Positions 18,453 to 27,854 are shown, counted from the first letter of the stretch. The stretch: DNA of 64,000 bases from CBDCWT01 sp965223305 (GCA_965223305.1 CBDCWT010000046.1:124001-188000); one strand, 5' to 3'. Notes: generated by a model from the sequence alone, not told the origin. Translations and numbers: made by a program.

Positions 18453-21400
18453 CGTCCGACTTCAAGTCGCGGTCGGTTGGTTCGACGGGGCCGGACGAAG
18501 CTGCGGCCGTGCCGTCGACGCTTTCCACGGCGGCGCCCGCGGTAGCGTGTGCTGGGGGCGGCGATTCGATTCTGCTGGGCCAGCGGATCTTGGTCCGGGC
18601 CACACCGACTGCTATCCAAATGATGACGGCTGCTCCCAAGGCGAGCATCAGTTCGGGGCGCAGCAGCTGGCTGGCGAACGTGGGCACGAAGACACCTGCT
18701 ACGATTAGAGCCAACAACACACCCAGCAACGCGATCACTTTCATCTGGGCCGAACGACGAACCAGGGCGACTCCGAGCAAGCCAAGACCCCCGAACAAGA
18801 TCGCGTCCAGCCATCGTTTGGAGAACGCGACAAGGCGCAGAGAACCGTCCGGTGGTGGCGCTGGTCGTAGTGTCGTGTAGGTATGCAGCTGTCCGTTGGT
18901 AGGAAAGTTCTGGAAGTTCTTGTTCTTTGGCTTGATCCCCTCACTAACCCAACTCAGCAGATCTCCGTCGTGCTCAACGGTTGCTGTCGGAAATACGGTT
19001 GGCGTACGATGGGGTGTCCACGGCCCGAACGACCCTAGCCTGACAAGGTCCGCGGGCAGATAGACAGCCACGAATACCTTCTGTACAGCCGGCTCACTTT
19101 GAACTGGCTGCTGCGCCGGGAACACAGGCAAGTCCAGCCTACGGTGGTTTCCAGCGACCGTGTAACGCAACTCGAGCAAAAATGCCTCGTCCGAAGTCTC
19201 GCTGATGGGGATAAACAACGTCCCATCCTCACCCTGCTTCAAGGGCTGAGCTTGACCGTTGATCCTCAGGGGATCTGCATCGAATTCGGCACCGGCAGGA
19301 AGTTGCACCGCCAGTCCTTGTGTGACGCTGCGCATGCGATACAAGGCTTGTACCGAGATTCGGTTGCTCCGTGTAACGACCATCCTCAGCAGTGCACGCT
19401 CGATACTGGTTCTTTTGATGTCCTCCAGATCATAGCGCTTGGCGGTTACCTCCAAAGACCAGTCATCATGAAACTCGAAGGCCCGGGCCGCATCACTGAC
19501 GGAGCTGCCGGCCATTAAGTCGTGCTGCGGATCGATCGGGCGGAGGCCGGTCGCTGGTCCGGAGGGATGAATGTCCAGCGACTCCGCTTTCGTCAGCACG
19601 ACTTGGCCCCAAGCGCGATCCGCGCCGTGGGGCCGCAGCTGCGGCACGCGGAACTCGAGACTCCCGCCGACCTCCAATTCCTTGCTGGGGCTTTCCCATT
19701 GCAGCGTCAGTTGTCGGTTGCCGAGGAAGGCTGATTCCCCCGTGAATTCCCACGCGATAAGACCTTCTGCGACGTCTTCGGGCTGAGGCTGCATCGCAGC
19801 ATCTTGTACACCGCGTGTGACGTTGCGCAACTCGTTCGACAACTCGGCGGGCACATCGATCCGCAGGTGACGGACGCCACTAAAGCGGACATCGTAGAAG
19901 AAGTTAGCTGTGTACTTGATCACGCCAGGCTCGACGCGCGCCGTCAGCAGCTGCCGTACGCTAACCTGCGGTTTGCGGATGCGAGTTTCCAGTAGCACGG
20001 ATGCAGATTCGGCTTGGTAGACATAGGCCAACACAGGCCGGAGGGCAGCGAACCGATTGTCGCGGCGCGAATCGAGTTGGCTGAAGGCTTCATCAAATGA
20101 GACGTTTCGAACTCCATCGAGCGTTCGAGCGATCGTCCGCAAACTGTCTGGTGCGTAGACGACGAGGTGTCCTTGGTTGCTTATCGCATCGGTGACAGCC
20201 CGCGGCACTGCCAATAACAGTTCGGCAGCTTCCGCAGCAGGATCGCTTAGACCACGTTCGTCGAGTGTTCGCTGTAGTTCGATGACGATTCCTACTCGCC
20301 CCTCGGCTTTACGAGCAAGATCGACGGTCAGCCGATCTTCATCGTTCGGATCGCGATGATAGGTATCGACCGCTGCTGCAGCTGCGTTCCCTACGGCCTG
20401 ACCTCGCACAGAACGAACGTCGTACTGTCGGGGGATGGCAAAATCGAGCTGGAAGATGCCAGCACGCTGGACGTCGATCGTAGCAATCACTTCAACGGTC
20501 AGCTGCTCTGGCTCTAGATACGCCTCGACAAGCTGACTTGCGTAGATGCGCGAAGTGACAGGCTCGACATGCATGGACAACTGGAAGGGGACCGCGGAGA
20601 AGCGATAGGCGAAGTTCCAGTCTTCGTTGCGCAGACGAGGTGGCAGCTCGTTGGCGTCGAGCTGAGAGAGCCCAGTACGCTGCGTTACCTCGGCGCGGAG
20701 CTCCGATCCGACCCGTAGCACAACGATTCCGTGTTGCCTACTGACGCCTCGCGATTGAACCGTCGGCACCATCAGCACGCCGGCTGACTCGTCCAGCAGT
20801 TTTTCCAATTCGACACTCAGTGCCTGTGCGCCCCTGGCCGGCTGAAAGAGCTGTACAGTAATGACTTGAGAGTCGCTGTCTTGGTCTTGGCGGACTTTCC
20901 ACTCACGAACATTGGCGTCGAAGACGCCGGTCACGCGCTGGTCTGCGGGAACTTGGATTTCGAGCTCGGTGAGTTCCGCGCGTCGGATGTCGTACTGCAG
21001 ATTGGTCCGCGTCCGCACCACCCCCTCATCGATGCGCATTTCCTGTTCTGATTGAACTGTGGCCAGTGCCTTGAGCCCTGTCGCCCCTTTGGCTTTAGGT
21101 GTCCAGTCGATACGTACCGTCGGCGCCGCACCCACGAACGCCAGCACCACAGTCTCGTCCTCCGCGGTTGACTCTTCGCCGGTGGCGGCTTCGCTGGCGG
21201 CAACCAAAGGATGAATGCTCACGTCGACGCCCGGTTGGGGGACGCGAATTTGCCAGCGGTTCACCGGTGCTTCCGGTGATTCAAAGGTGACACTGTTTCG
21301 CGCCGGAGACTTGGAAAACGACTTCGCGTATTTCAGCTCGACTGTGATCTCGTGGGGTTCATCGTCCTCACTTTCGATCAGCAGCTTGTAGCCGGCATCC

Positions 21401-21927
21401 GGATCGAACAGAACCCGCGCGGGTTGGTCGTTTACTCGTGCCGAGCGGATTGCGGCATGGCGCAGTCGAAGAGGCGCCTCGTGCCAGCCCTTTCCCAGGA
21501 CTTCGAGATTGAGCCGGGATGAGACTGAGACAACCTCCCGCTCGACGACGGCTTCGCTCTCGATTTCTCGGATCAGCACACCGATCGGCGGCTTTTCAAC
21601 AACGGGGTGGGGCACCTTGGCGCGAGCCGTTTCCCACAGTTTCTTGAACTGCTCGTAGGGAACGAAGACGCCACGGCCGGGCTTTTCAAAAACCTCTCGC
21701 AGCTTGTTGAATGGGATGTAGATCGTCTGTTCCCGGAAGGGTGCGCTCGAATCGTCGCCGGCGTCGGCGGGTGGGATGCCGGCCGAGTCGACACCGGACG
21801 CTCCCAGAGGCAGCGGATCGGCCGGTGGTGACTCCGGCCGTAGACGATCGTTGCCAGCGGCGCTGGCCGCCAGGCACAGGCCCAGCAGTAGCGAGACAAA
21901 GGAGACTGACTTCTTGGATCGCTGCAT
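18430..21927 (-). CDS. Large one-module exported membrane-anchored protein, paralogue of its neighbour
   Basis: The protein is 1165 residues from the ATG at 21927. A longer reading to 22101 lacks a signal, while this start gives MQRSKKSVSFVSLLLGLCLA. The motif QTIYIPFNKLREVF...GVFVPYEQFKKLWETA is at residues 67-101. The next 900 residues are beta-rich with repeated short blocks such as LEIQVPADQRVTGVFDANVR, which align with blocks in both halves of the next gene (FTVPREFEITSIESPLISRW; LLVPSDYLIEEVNGDNVRGW). Three membrane segments lie near 1040-1115, followed by a Pro/Ala/Ser-rich cytoplasmic tail. The last codons overlap the start of the downstream gene (ATG inside GAAAGCCATGACGCATAG), so the two are co-translated. 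The family is unrecognised. Confidence 0.85.
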   Translation of the reverse strand: MQRSKKSVSFVSLLLGLCLAASAAGNDRLRPESPPADPLPLGASGVDSAGIPPADAGDDSSAPFREQTIYIPFNKLREVFEKPGRGVFVPYEQFKKLWETARAKVPHPVVEKPPIGVLIREIESEAVVEREVVSVSSRLNLEVLGKGWHEAPLRLRHAAIRSARVNDQPARVLFDPDAGYKLLIESEDDEPHEITVELKYAKSFSKSPARNSVTFESPEAPVNRWQIRVPQPGVDVSIHPLVAASEAATGEESTAEDETVVLAFVGAAPTVRIDWTPKAKGATGLKALATVQSEQEMRIDEGVVRTRTNLQYDIRRAELTELEIQVPADQRVTGVFDANVREWKVRQDQDSDSQVITVQLFQPARGAQALSVELEKLLDESAGVLMVPTVQSRGVSRQHGIVVLRVGSELRAEVTQRTGLSQLDANELPPRLRNEDWNFAYRFSAVPFQLSMHVEPVTSRIYASQLVEAYLEPEQLTVEVIATIDVQRAGIFQLDFAIPRQYDVRSVRGQAVGNAAAAAVDTYHRDPNDEDRLTVDLARKAEGRVGIVIELQRTLDERGLSDPAAEAAELLLAVPRAVTDAISNQGHLVVYAPDSLRTIARTLDGVRNVSFDEAFSQLDSRRDNRFAALRPVLAYVYQAESASVLLETRIRKPQVSVRQLLTARVEPGVIKYTANFFYDVRFSGVRHLRIDVPAELSNELRNVTRGVQDAAMQPQPEDVAEGLIAWEFTGESAFLGNRQLTLQWESPSKELEVGGSLEFRVPQLRPHGADRAWGQVVLTKAESLDIHPSGPATGLRPIDPQHDLMAGSSVSDAARAFEFHDDWSLEVTAKRYDLEDIKRTSIERALLRMVVTRSNRISVQALYRMRSVTQGLAVQLPAGAEFDADPLRINGQAQPLKQGEDGTLFIPISETSDEAFLLELRYTVAGNHRRLDLPVFPAQQPVQSEPAVQKVFVAVYLPADLVRLGSFGPWTPHRTPTVFPTATVEHDGDLLSWVSEGIKPKNKNFQNFPTNGQLHTYTTLRPAPPPDGSLRLVAFSKRWLDAILFGGLGLLGVALVRRSAQMKVIALLGVLLALIVAGVFVPTFASQLLRPELMLALGAAVIIWIAVGVARTKIRWPSRIESPPPAHATAGAAVESVDGTAAASSGPVEPTDRDLKSDGGESHDA

Positions 21928-22321
21928 GGTCGATTTCCCGTAATTGCGTGAATGGGTGTTCCGGCGTCCGCTATGCCAGCTGAGCCGCAGGGAAGAGAGC
22001 GGGCGGCCCGTTGGTTTAGACGAGAAGCTGGTCCATTTGGTTCTCTGGCTGCCTCCGTGAGGGGCGGCGTTGTGCAACGTGTCGGCCGGCCGGGCGAGCA
22101 ACGGCTGAGGAACCAGTGGTTTTCACCGCTCACCCGCTGGCCACCTTTCCCCAGGAAAACATACGTTGCGGCTTATCTCCGCCGCGGCTTGACGGGCGAT
22201 AGGCGGGAGGCGACACTGCCATCCGTATCTCCAGTAGTGACAACAGGTTTCCTCTGCCCGTCTGCCGCAGCTGCTTAGTCACCGGTCAGGGCGGGTACCG
22301 TAGCGATGAAAGGGTCTGCGA
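21928..22321. other. Divergent intergenic region between the giant genes and the aldolase gene
   Basis: 394 bp with no gene and none of the repeat families. Promoters for both directions must lie here, but I see no motif I would defend. GGGAA eight bases before the ATG at 21927 may be a weak ribosome binding site. GGCCGGCC near 22083 is an 8-bp palindrome of unknown meaning. Confidence 0.5.
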
Positions 22322-23098
22322 ATGCCGGTTTGCTTCAAAGAAATGCTTGCCAAGGACGAGTTGATTTGCACATTTGCCTTGAGCCGGGTCGTGAATCCGG
22401 TGTTGGTGGAGATGTTCGGGATTGCCGGAGGATACCACGGCTTTTGGCTGGACGGCGAACACGTCACGCTCTCTACCGAGCAAATGGTCAACTTGGCGCT
22501 GGCCGGTCGAGCGAACGGGTTTGACAGCTTCGTGCGGATCCCGCCCGTCGGCTATTGGCAGGTCACGCAGTGCCTTGAAGCGGGGATGGGCGGAGTCATG
22601 GCTGCTCAGATCTTCTCGGCAGAACAGGCCGAGCAGTTCGTGAGCTGGGCGAAGTTCAGTCCCCGCGGTGGTCGCGGACTCAACACCGGCGGACGCGACG
22701 CAGACTACTCACACAAACCCGCTGCCGACTTCGTCGTGGACGCGAATCGAGACAATTTTGTGGCAATCCAGATCGAGACTGCTGGCGCTGTCGACGAAGC
22801 CGATGCAATCGCCGCAATCGATGGAGTTGACCTACTCTTCGTAGGTCCAGCAGATCTATCGCTCGCGCTGGGAGTTGTCGGTCAGTTTCACCACGAGAAA
22901 CTGTGGGAGGCGATCGACTGCGTTGCTGCCGCCTGCCGGCGGCACGGTAAAGGCTGGGGGGCGGTGACTCCCGATCCCAAGTTCGCGGAGCGCGCGGTTG
23001 AAAGCGGTTGCCGGATGCCGACGATCGGGAATGATGTCCTGACCGTCCGCCGGGGCATCGCTGCCACCAAAGACGCCTACTGCAAACAGTTTGCCTAG
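22322..23098 (+). CDS. HpcH/HpaI-family class II aldolase
   Basis: The protein is 258 residues. The family cleaves 2-keto-3-deoxy (4-hydroxy-2-oxo) acids to pyruvate and an aldehyde using a divalent metal. Visible signatures are the GFWLDGEH region (catalytic His and acid), IPPVGYWQVTQCLEAGMGGV, QIETAGAVDEADAIAAIDGV with the metal-binding Glu, and LLFVGPADLSLALG. It is followed at 19 nt by the PhyH gene, suggesting a small operon for a hydroxylated or branched carbon compound. The exact substrate cannot be told: rhamnonate-, hydroxyheptanedioate- and sugar-acid-type enzymes share these motifs. Confidence 0.88.
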   Translation: MPVCFKEMLAKDELICTFALSRVVNPVLVEMFGIAGGYHGFWLDGEHVTLSTEQMVNLALAGRANGFDSFVRIPPVGYWQVTQCLEAGMGGVMAAQIFSAEQAEQFVSWAKFSPRGGRGLNTGGRDADYSHKPAADFVVDANRDNFVAIQIETAGAVDEADAIAAIDGVDLLFVGPADLSLALGVVGQFHHEKLWEAIDCVAAACRRHGKGWGAVTPDPKFAERAVESGCRMPTIGNDVLTVRRGIAATKDAYCKQFA

Positions 23099-23117
23099 GG
23101 CCCAGTACGTTGCTGTC

Positions 23118-23879
23118 ATGGAAAATCAACTGAAAGAGGTCGGCTACGTTGTTTTCGAGCAGCTGATGGACCAGCGGCAGCTGGGCGCCCTGCGGCAGCG
23201 TGTCGAAGAGCTGTTTCAGCTGGAGGGTGAACGAGCGGGTGCGGAGTTCAAGCAGGAACCCGGGTCTCGACGCTTGGCAAACCTGGCCAACAAGGGCGAT
23301 CTCTTTCAGCAGGTTGCTTTGAACCAGAAAGTGCTGGAGTGCGTGACGACGGTCGTGGGCCGGGAGTTCAAGCTGAGTAGTATCAACGCGCGCTCGGTGA
23401 ATCCTCAGTCACTTACGCCTCAGCCTTTACATTGTGACATGGGTGCATTACCCGACGACAGGGGATATTGGGTATGCAATGCGGTATGGATGCTGGATGA
23501 CTTTACGGTGGACAATGGCGCGCTGCGGGTCGTGCCGGGCTCGCATCAATGGGGAAGGCTCCCGCAGGATGAAATGCTGGACCCTCTGGTGCCCCATCCC
23601 GGTGAGGTGCTGGTGACTGGCGGCGCCGGTACGGTCGTCGTTCTGAACGCGCATCTTTGGCACGGCGGCTCGGCGAACCGCACCGACCGACCGCGCACCG
23701 CGGTACATGCCTTTTACTGCCGCCGCGACAAACCTCAGCAGCAGTATCAAAAGCAGCTGCTGGACGACCAGGTCTTGGCGGGGTTGACACCGCAGCTGAG
23801 ACATCTGCTGGCGATCGACGATCCGCTGAACGACGAGCTCAGCACGGCTGACGGTCCCCGCAGCGGGTTCTTGAAGTAG
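23118..23879 (+). CDS. Phytanoyl-CoA dioxygenase (PhyH) family Fe(II)/2-oxoglutarate oxygenase
   Basis: The protein is 253 residues from the ATG at 23118. A TTG at 23091 overlaps the previous stop and is less likely. The family hydroxylates small molecules using 2-oxoglutarate and O2. The metal triad is visible as LHCDMGALPDD (His and Asp) and HLWHGGSANRTDRPR (distal His, then the Arg that holds 2-oxoglutarate). DNGALRVVPGSHQWG is a further family hallmark. Its close spacing to the aldolase suggests one transcript. The substrate is unknown. Confidence 0.88.
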   Translation: MENQLKEVGYVVFEQLMDQRQLGALRQRVEELFQLEGERAGAEFKQEPGSRRLANLANKGDLFQQVALNQKVLECVTTVVGREFKLSSINARSVNPQSLTPQPLHCDMGALPDDRGYWVCNAVWMLDDFTVDNGALRVVPGSHQWGRLPQDEMLDPLVPHPGEVLVTGGAGTVVVLNAHLWHGGSANRTDRPRTAVHAFYCRRDKPQQQYQKQLLDDQVLAGLTPQLRHLLAIDDPLNDELSTADGPRSGFLK

Positions 23880-23970
23880 TGGGCCGGGCTGGCGGAGATT
23901 GCCCGCATTGAGGGGTCATCTCAATCGGGTCTGCTTGCGATTCCGCCCACGCCGCGTTACGATTGATCAG

Positions 23971-25380
23971 ATGCAGGGGCTTGGTCTTATGGGGAATCTC
24001 CCGATGCTTTCTGCCTGCCGAGTTTCTGTCGCTATCGGTCTGTCTCTGCTCTTACTCGTCTGTTCTCCCGCGTTCCTCTTTGCTCAACGCGAAGGCAGGC
24101 CGCTGTCATCAGCTGGACAGGCGGTGGAGAACGAACATCGCTTCATTCTCAAGGCGCTTAGCAATGACGGTGAATGGTCTTATGTCGAGGAGCCGCTGGG
24201 CGAAGTGCTTTCGTCGTTTGCCGAGCAACTGGGGATCAACCTCTACGTCGACACACCTGCGCTAGAAGACTTCGGGATCGGCGAAGACACACCGGTTACG
24301 ATCCAGCTGAGCGGGATTTCCAACCGCTCTTTCCTCAGCTTGATGCTGCGTGACCTTGATCTCGCTTGGACGCTCCGCGACGGGTTGCTCTGGATCACGA
24401 CCACCGAGGAGGGTGAATCGCAGCTGATTACCCGTGCCTATCCGGTTGGTGATCTGATCCAGGTGGCTCCAGTTCAAGCCGTGGACGATCCATTCGGGGA
24501 TTTGGGCGGTACGTTTGGTGGATTTGGCGAAGGCGGTTCCGGCGGGAGGCAGAAGTCCGCCGCCTCGGACTACGATTCACTCATCGGGCTGATCACAGCG
24601 ACGGTGGAACCGGACTCATGGGATACGATCGGCGGACCCGGCTCCATCGTCGGCATCTCCGGCGCGCTGGTGATTTCTCAAACAAGAGAGGTGCACGATC
24701 TCGTCGACGGCATACTCGCAGGTGCTCGTTCGATCCGCGAGCGGCTCACAGACAATTCTACTGTGATACCCCCTCCGGTTTCCTTAGGTGGCGCCGACTC
24801 GAAACTAATGGCTCGACTAGGGAAGAAGGCCGCAATGGAATATGAAGACGAAGCCCTCAGCGACGTGCTAGAGGTGATTTCGCGAAAGCATGACATTCCT
24901 GTCGTGATCGACACGTCGGCTCTGGAAGATTTTGGGATCGGGACCGACACGCCGGTTTCCATTCGAATCCGCGGCCTGCCATTGGTATCTGCGCTGCGTA
25001 CGATGTTGCACGAACTTGACCTCACCTACGTCATGCGCGATGAAGTACTCATGATCACGACGATGGAAGAGGCCGAGAGCTTGCTGCAATTGCGCCTTTA
25101 TCCGGTTGGAGATCTTGTGCTTCCGGCTGACAGGGAACGCGGGGAGTCGGGTTGTGAACGTGGCGATTGCGACTTTAATCCCCTGATCAATGCGATCCGG
25201 TGCAGCGTGGAACCCGACAGCTGGGACAACATCGGGGGGCCCGGCGCCATTGCACCTCTCAGCCAACCACCAGTTCTTACGATCTCTCAGACCGAGGAGG
25301 TCCACGAGCAAGTCATGCACTTGCTGACCGAACTGCGCCGGGTTAAGAAGCTGCAGTCAGCCGGAGAGTCAACACAATAA
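23971..25380 (+). CDS. Exported protein with two STN-like/secretin-short-domain units
   Basis: The protein is 469 residues from the ATG at 23971, with a signal peptide (SVAIGLSLLLLVCSPAFLFA). The mature part is an internal duplication. Each half has a segment like (L)EDFGIGxDTPVxIxxxG, then LxxMLxxLDLxxxxRDxxLxITTxEExES and YPVGDL, and ends with VEPDSWDxIGGPGxI and an ISQTxEVHxxV stretch. The first half is about residues 60-260 and the second about 275-465. Such units resemble the N-terminal STN/secretin short domains of type II and IV secretins, here without the membrane-pore secretin domain. A scaffold or docking role in the periplasm is inference; the GspE-type ATPase gene follows. Confidence 0.75.
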   Translation: MQGLGLMGNLPMLSACRVSVAIGLSLLLLVCSPAFLFAQREGRPLSSAGQAVENEHRFILKALSNDGEWSYVEEPLGEVLSSFAEQLGINLYVDTPALEDFGIGEDTPVTIQLSGISNRSFLSLMLRDLDLAWTLRDGLLWITTTEEGESQLITRAYPVGDLIQVAPVQAVDDPFGDLGGTFGGFGEGGSGGRQKSAASDYDSLIGLITATVEPDSWDTIGGPGSIVGISGALVISQTREVHDLVDGILAGARSIRERLTDNSTVIPPPVSLGGADSKLMARLGKKAAMEYEDEALSDVLEVISRKHDIPVVIDTSALEDFGIGTDTPVSIRIRGLPLVSALRTMLHELDLTYVMRDEVLMITTMEEAESLLQLRLYPVGDLVLPADRERGESGCERGDCDFNPLINAIRCSVEPDSWDNIGGPGAIAPLSQPPVLTISQTEEVHEQVMHLLTELRRVKKLQSAGESTQ

Positions 25381-25416
25381 CTCCAGCTGAACTAAATCAA
25401 GAAGTTTGATTGACTT

Positions 25417-25637
25417 AGCCGGTTTTGTAGAAACCGTGGGCTAACCCGAATTATTCATGAGCGATCTGCTGCGAGGTCGTAAGTCCATCCGTGGCTTCGT
25501 CATGCTTCACAATTCTCCCTCGACGTATTGCTTCAATACACCTGCGGAAGAATTGCTCGCCTTCCTTGCCACGAACGTACTTACAACCTCTCGCGACGAT
25601 CTTCATGAATAATCCGGGCTAATGCCCAGCGGCTGAT
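25417..25637 (-). repeat. R2 half-repeat split by a miniature element
   Basis: AACCGTGGGCTAA (up to 25444) and TGCCCAGCGGCTGAT (from 25623) are the two parts of one R2 arm. Removing 25445-25622 restores it with one substitution relative to other copies. Confidence 0.85.
25445..25618. mobile_element. 174-bp miniature inverted-repeat element, copy 1
   Basis: Ends CCCGAATTATTCATGA (25445-25460) and TCATGAATAATCCGGG (25603-25618) are inverted with one mismatch. It is flanked by direct repeats CTAA (25441-25444 and 25619-25622). An inner pair, GCGAGGTCGTAAGT against ACTTACAACCTCTCGC, and a central GTATTG-CTT-CAATAC loop make almost the whole element one imperfect palindrome. It carries no ORF, so it must be moved by an enzyme encoded elsewhere. 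It ends 46 bp before the ATPase start. Confidence 0.93.
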
Positions 25638-25664
25638 CTCGCAGAATCACACCCGACCATTTTG

Positions 25665-26912
25665 ATGAGCACCGTAGCACACACAACCAAGCTGTGCAGC
25701 CGGCTTGCCGAACTTGATGCATCCCAGACCGCCTACGCGACACAGTTCATCGAACTCCTGTTGGACGGAGCGCAGGAGGTCGCAGCCAGCGACGTTCACC
25801 TGCAGCCTACTGCCGACGGGCTAGAGGTTCGCTGGCGGTTGGACGGTGTCTTGCAGAGTCTCGGGGTGTTTCCCCCGGGCGAGACGGCAGATGTAGTCGC
25901 CAGGCTTAAGGTGCTCGCCGAGTTGCTGACCTACCGTACTGATGTACCTCAGGAAGGTCGGCTGCGCGAGCGGCACGGTGGCACGGAGGTGCGAGTCAGC
26001 ACCTTTCCCACGCTGTACGGCGAGCGCGCGGTCGTGCGGCTGTTTGCCGCTGACGATCAGTTTCTTTTTCTAGGCGATCTGGGGTTGCCGGTCGACGAAG
26101 CGAACCAGTTGAATCAGCTGCTGATGGAAACCAGCGGTGCGATGATCGTCACCGGACCCGCCGGCAGCGGAAAGACGACAACGGCCTACGCCTGTCTACG
26201 GGAACTGGTCCGCCGCCGCGAAGGTCGTCAGAGCATCGTTTCGCTTGAAGATCCCATCGAAGTGGCTGTCAAGGGCGTGGCGCAGTCTCAGGTGCACGCC
26301 GCGTCAGATTTCACACTCGCCAGCGGGCTGAAGTCCCTGCTTAGACAGGACCCCGAGGTGATCTTGGTTGGCGAAATCCGTGACCGAGAGACCGCGGAAG
26401 GGGTATTTCAAGCGTCTTTGACCGGTCACTTAGTCGTTACCACTTTCCATGCGGGCAGCACAACCGAAGCGATTAGCCGTTTGGGCGACATGCAAATTGA
26501 ACCCTACCAACTGCGGAGTGGGATCTTGGCGATCCTGAGCCAACGATTGGTGCGGAGGCTGTGTCGGTGTGCTCGCGAGGTAGCCGACGATGACGGTAAA
26601 CTCGGCCTTCCCACGACCCATGCCAAGGAAGCTGTCGGTTGCGAGGCCTGCTTCGATACGGGCTATGTAGGCCGCTTCGTGCTCGCCGAGTTGTTGGCGC
26701 CGGCCGCGAACCAGCTGGGCCGTGAAATCTTGTCGCTGGCCGACGCATCCCATTTGGAGCGACTAGCTGTCGAAGCCGGAATGACTACGATTTGGAGACG
26801 GGGTTGTGAGGCCGTCGAGCAGGGGTGGACGAGCCCGGCGGAGATTCGCCGTGTGCTGGGCTTCGTCGAGCGCCGCCGCGAGTCGTCGCCTCCAGATCGC
26901 AGCCGGTCGTGA
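25665..26912 (+). CDS. GspE/PilB-type secretion ATPase
   Basis: The protein is 415 residues. The ATG at 25665 is chosen over the TTG just before it. It shows the N2-type SDVHLQPTADGLEVRWRLDG block, Walker A GPAGSGKTT at about 164-172, the Asp box (SLEDPIEV), Walker B (VILVGEIRD, about 232-240), the His box (GHLVVTTFHAG), and paired cysteines LCRC and GCEAC that mark the zinc site of GspE. It lacks the N-terminal N1 domain (usual length 500-570), so it is a short form. Such ATPases drive type II secretion or type IV pilus assembly. No other secretion genes follow; rsmG begins 36 bp downstream. Confidence 0.9.
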   Translation: MSTVAHTTKLCSRLAELDASQTAYATQFIELLLDGAQEVAASDVHLQPTADGLEVRWRLDGVLQSLGVFPPGETADVVARLKVLAELLTYRTDVPQEGRLRERHGGTEVRVSTFPTLYGERAVVRLFAADDQFLFLGDLGLPVDEANQLNQLLMETSGAMIVTGPAGSGKTTTAYACLRELVRRREGRQSIVSLEDPIEVAVKGVAQSQVHAASDFTLASGLKSLLRQDPEVILVGEIRDRETAEGVFQASLTGHLVVTTFHAGSTTEAISRLGDMQIEPYQLRSGILAILSQRLVRRLCRCAREVADDDGKLGLPTTHAKEAVGCEACFDTGYVGRFVLAELLAPAANQLGREILSLADASHLERLAVEAGMTTIWRRGCEAVEQGWTSPAEIRRVLGFVERRRESSPPDRSRS

Positions 26913-26948
26913 CCAAAGGTAACCGCAAGCGTTGATTGGTGGTTTGTA

Positions 26949-27590
26949 ATGGATCGTTCTCTAAGTTCGGTACTGGCACGGCATGAAATCGAATTGAGCG
27001 AAGAGACGGTCACTAATTTGCAGGACTACTGCCAGCTGCTTTGGGAGTGGAATGAGAAGCTGAACTTGACCAGGCACACCGACTATGAGCGGTTTGTGAC
27101 CCGAGATGTTGCGGATTGCCTGCAGCTGTCGCAGCTGATTGATGGCGGTGAGTCGGTACTGGACGTGGGAAGTGGGGGCGGCGTTCCGGGAGTCGTGCTC
27201 GCTATCCTCCGCCCAGAATTGAATGTGACGCTCTGCGAGTCTGTACAGAAAAAGGCGGCAGCGCTCCGCGACATAGTGGGCCGACTTTCCCTTACCGCGA
27301 CCTTGAAGGCTCAGCGTGCCGAGGACTGCCTGCAGGATGGCGCTTATGACACGCTTGCCGCCCGGGCCGTGGGCCCACTCTGGAAGATGCTGAAGTGGTT
27401 CGAACCTCATTGGGATGCCATCGGGCGCCTGCTGGCGATCAAAGGTCCCCGCTGGGTCGACGAGCGAGGTGAGGCGAGGCACCGCGGCTTGTTGAGGGGG
27501 CTGGAGCTACGCAAAGCGGCGACTTATCCGCTGATCGGCACCGATTCTGAGAGCGTGATTCTGCAAATTCGGGCACCGCGTAGCTGCTGA
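26949..27590 (+). CDS. rsmG: 16S rRNA (guanine-N7) methyltransferase RsmG
   Basis: The protein is 213 residues, the family's normal size. It methylates G527 of 16S rRNA with SAM. Seen are LWEWNEKLNLTRHTDYERFV near the N-terminus, the SAM-binding loop VLDVGSGGGVPGVVLAI (about 69-85), LCESVQKKAAALRDI, and AARAVGPLWKMLKW. The start ATG is 36 bp after the ATPase stop, suggesting shared transcription. Loss of RsmG typically gives mild streptomycin resistance (family knowledge). Confidence 0.95.
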   Translation: MDRSLSSVLARHEIELSEETVTNLQDYCQLLWEWNEKLNLTRHTDYERFVTRDVADCLQLSQLIDGGESVLDVGSGGGVPGVVLAILRPELNVTLCESVQKKAAALRDIVGRLSLTATLKAQRAEDCLQDGAYDTLAARAVGPLWKMLKWFEPHWDAIGRLLAIKGPRWVDERGEARHRGLLRGLELRKAATYPLIGTDSESVILQIRAPRSC

Positions 27591-27854
27591 CTGCCCACCA
27601 TCTGCATCCCTTTGGCACTTCAACCGATCCCCCCACTGGCTTACAATGGCTCGTTTGTCGTCAGCCCGTAGTCGCCAGAGTCTAATATCTCGACATGCAA
27701 ATAGTACGATCGTGGCCCCGCCGCGAAGACGCCGGAAAAGGCTGGCAAAGCCGCCATCAGGCCATTTCGTTGCTGGCAGGTGCGGGTCCTGCAACAAGCT
27801 CCTCTCCTCCGAACCTTGTCGGCCCAATGGTGGCCCGGTTTTCAGTTTGAGTTA

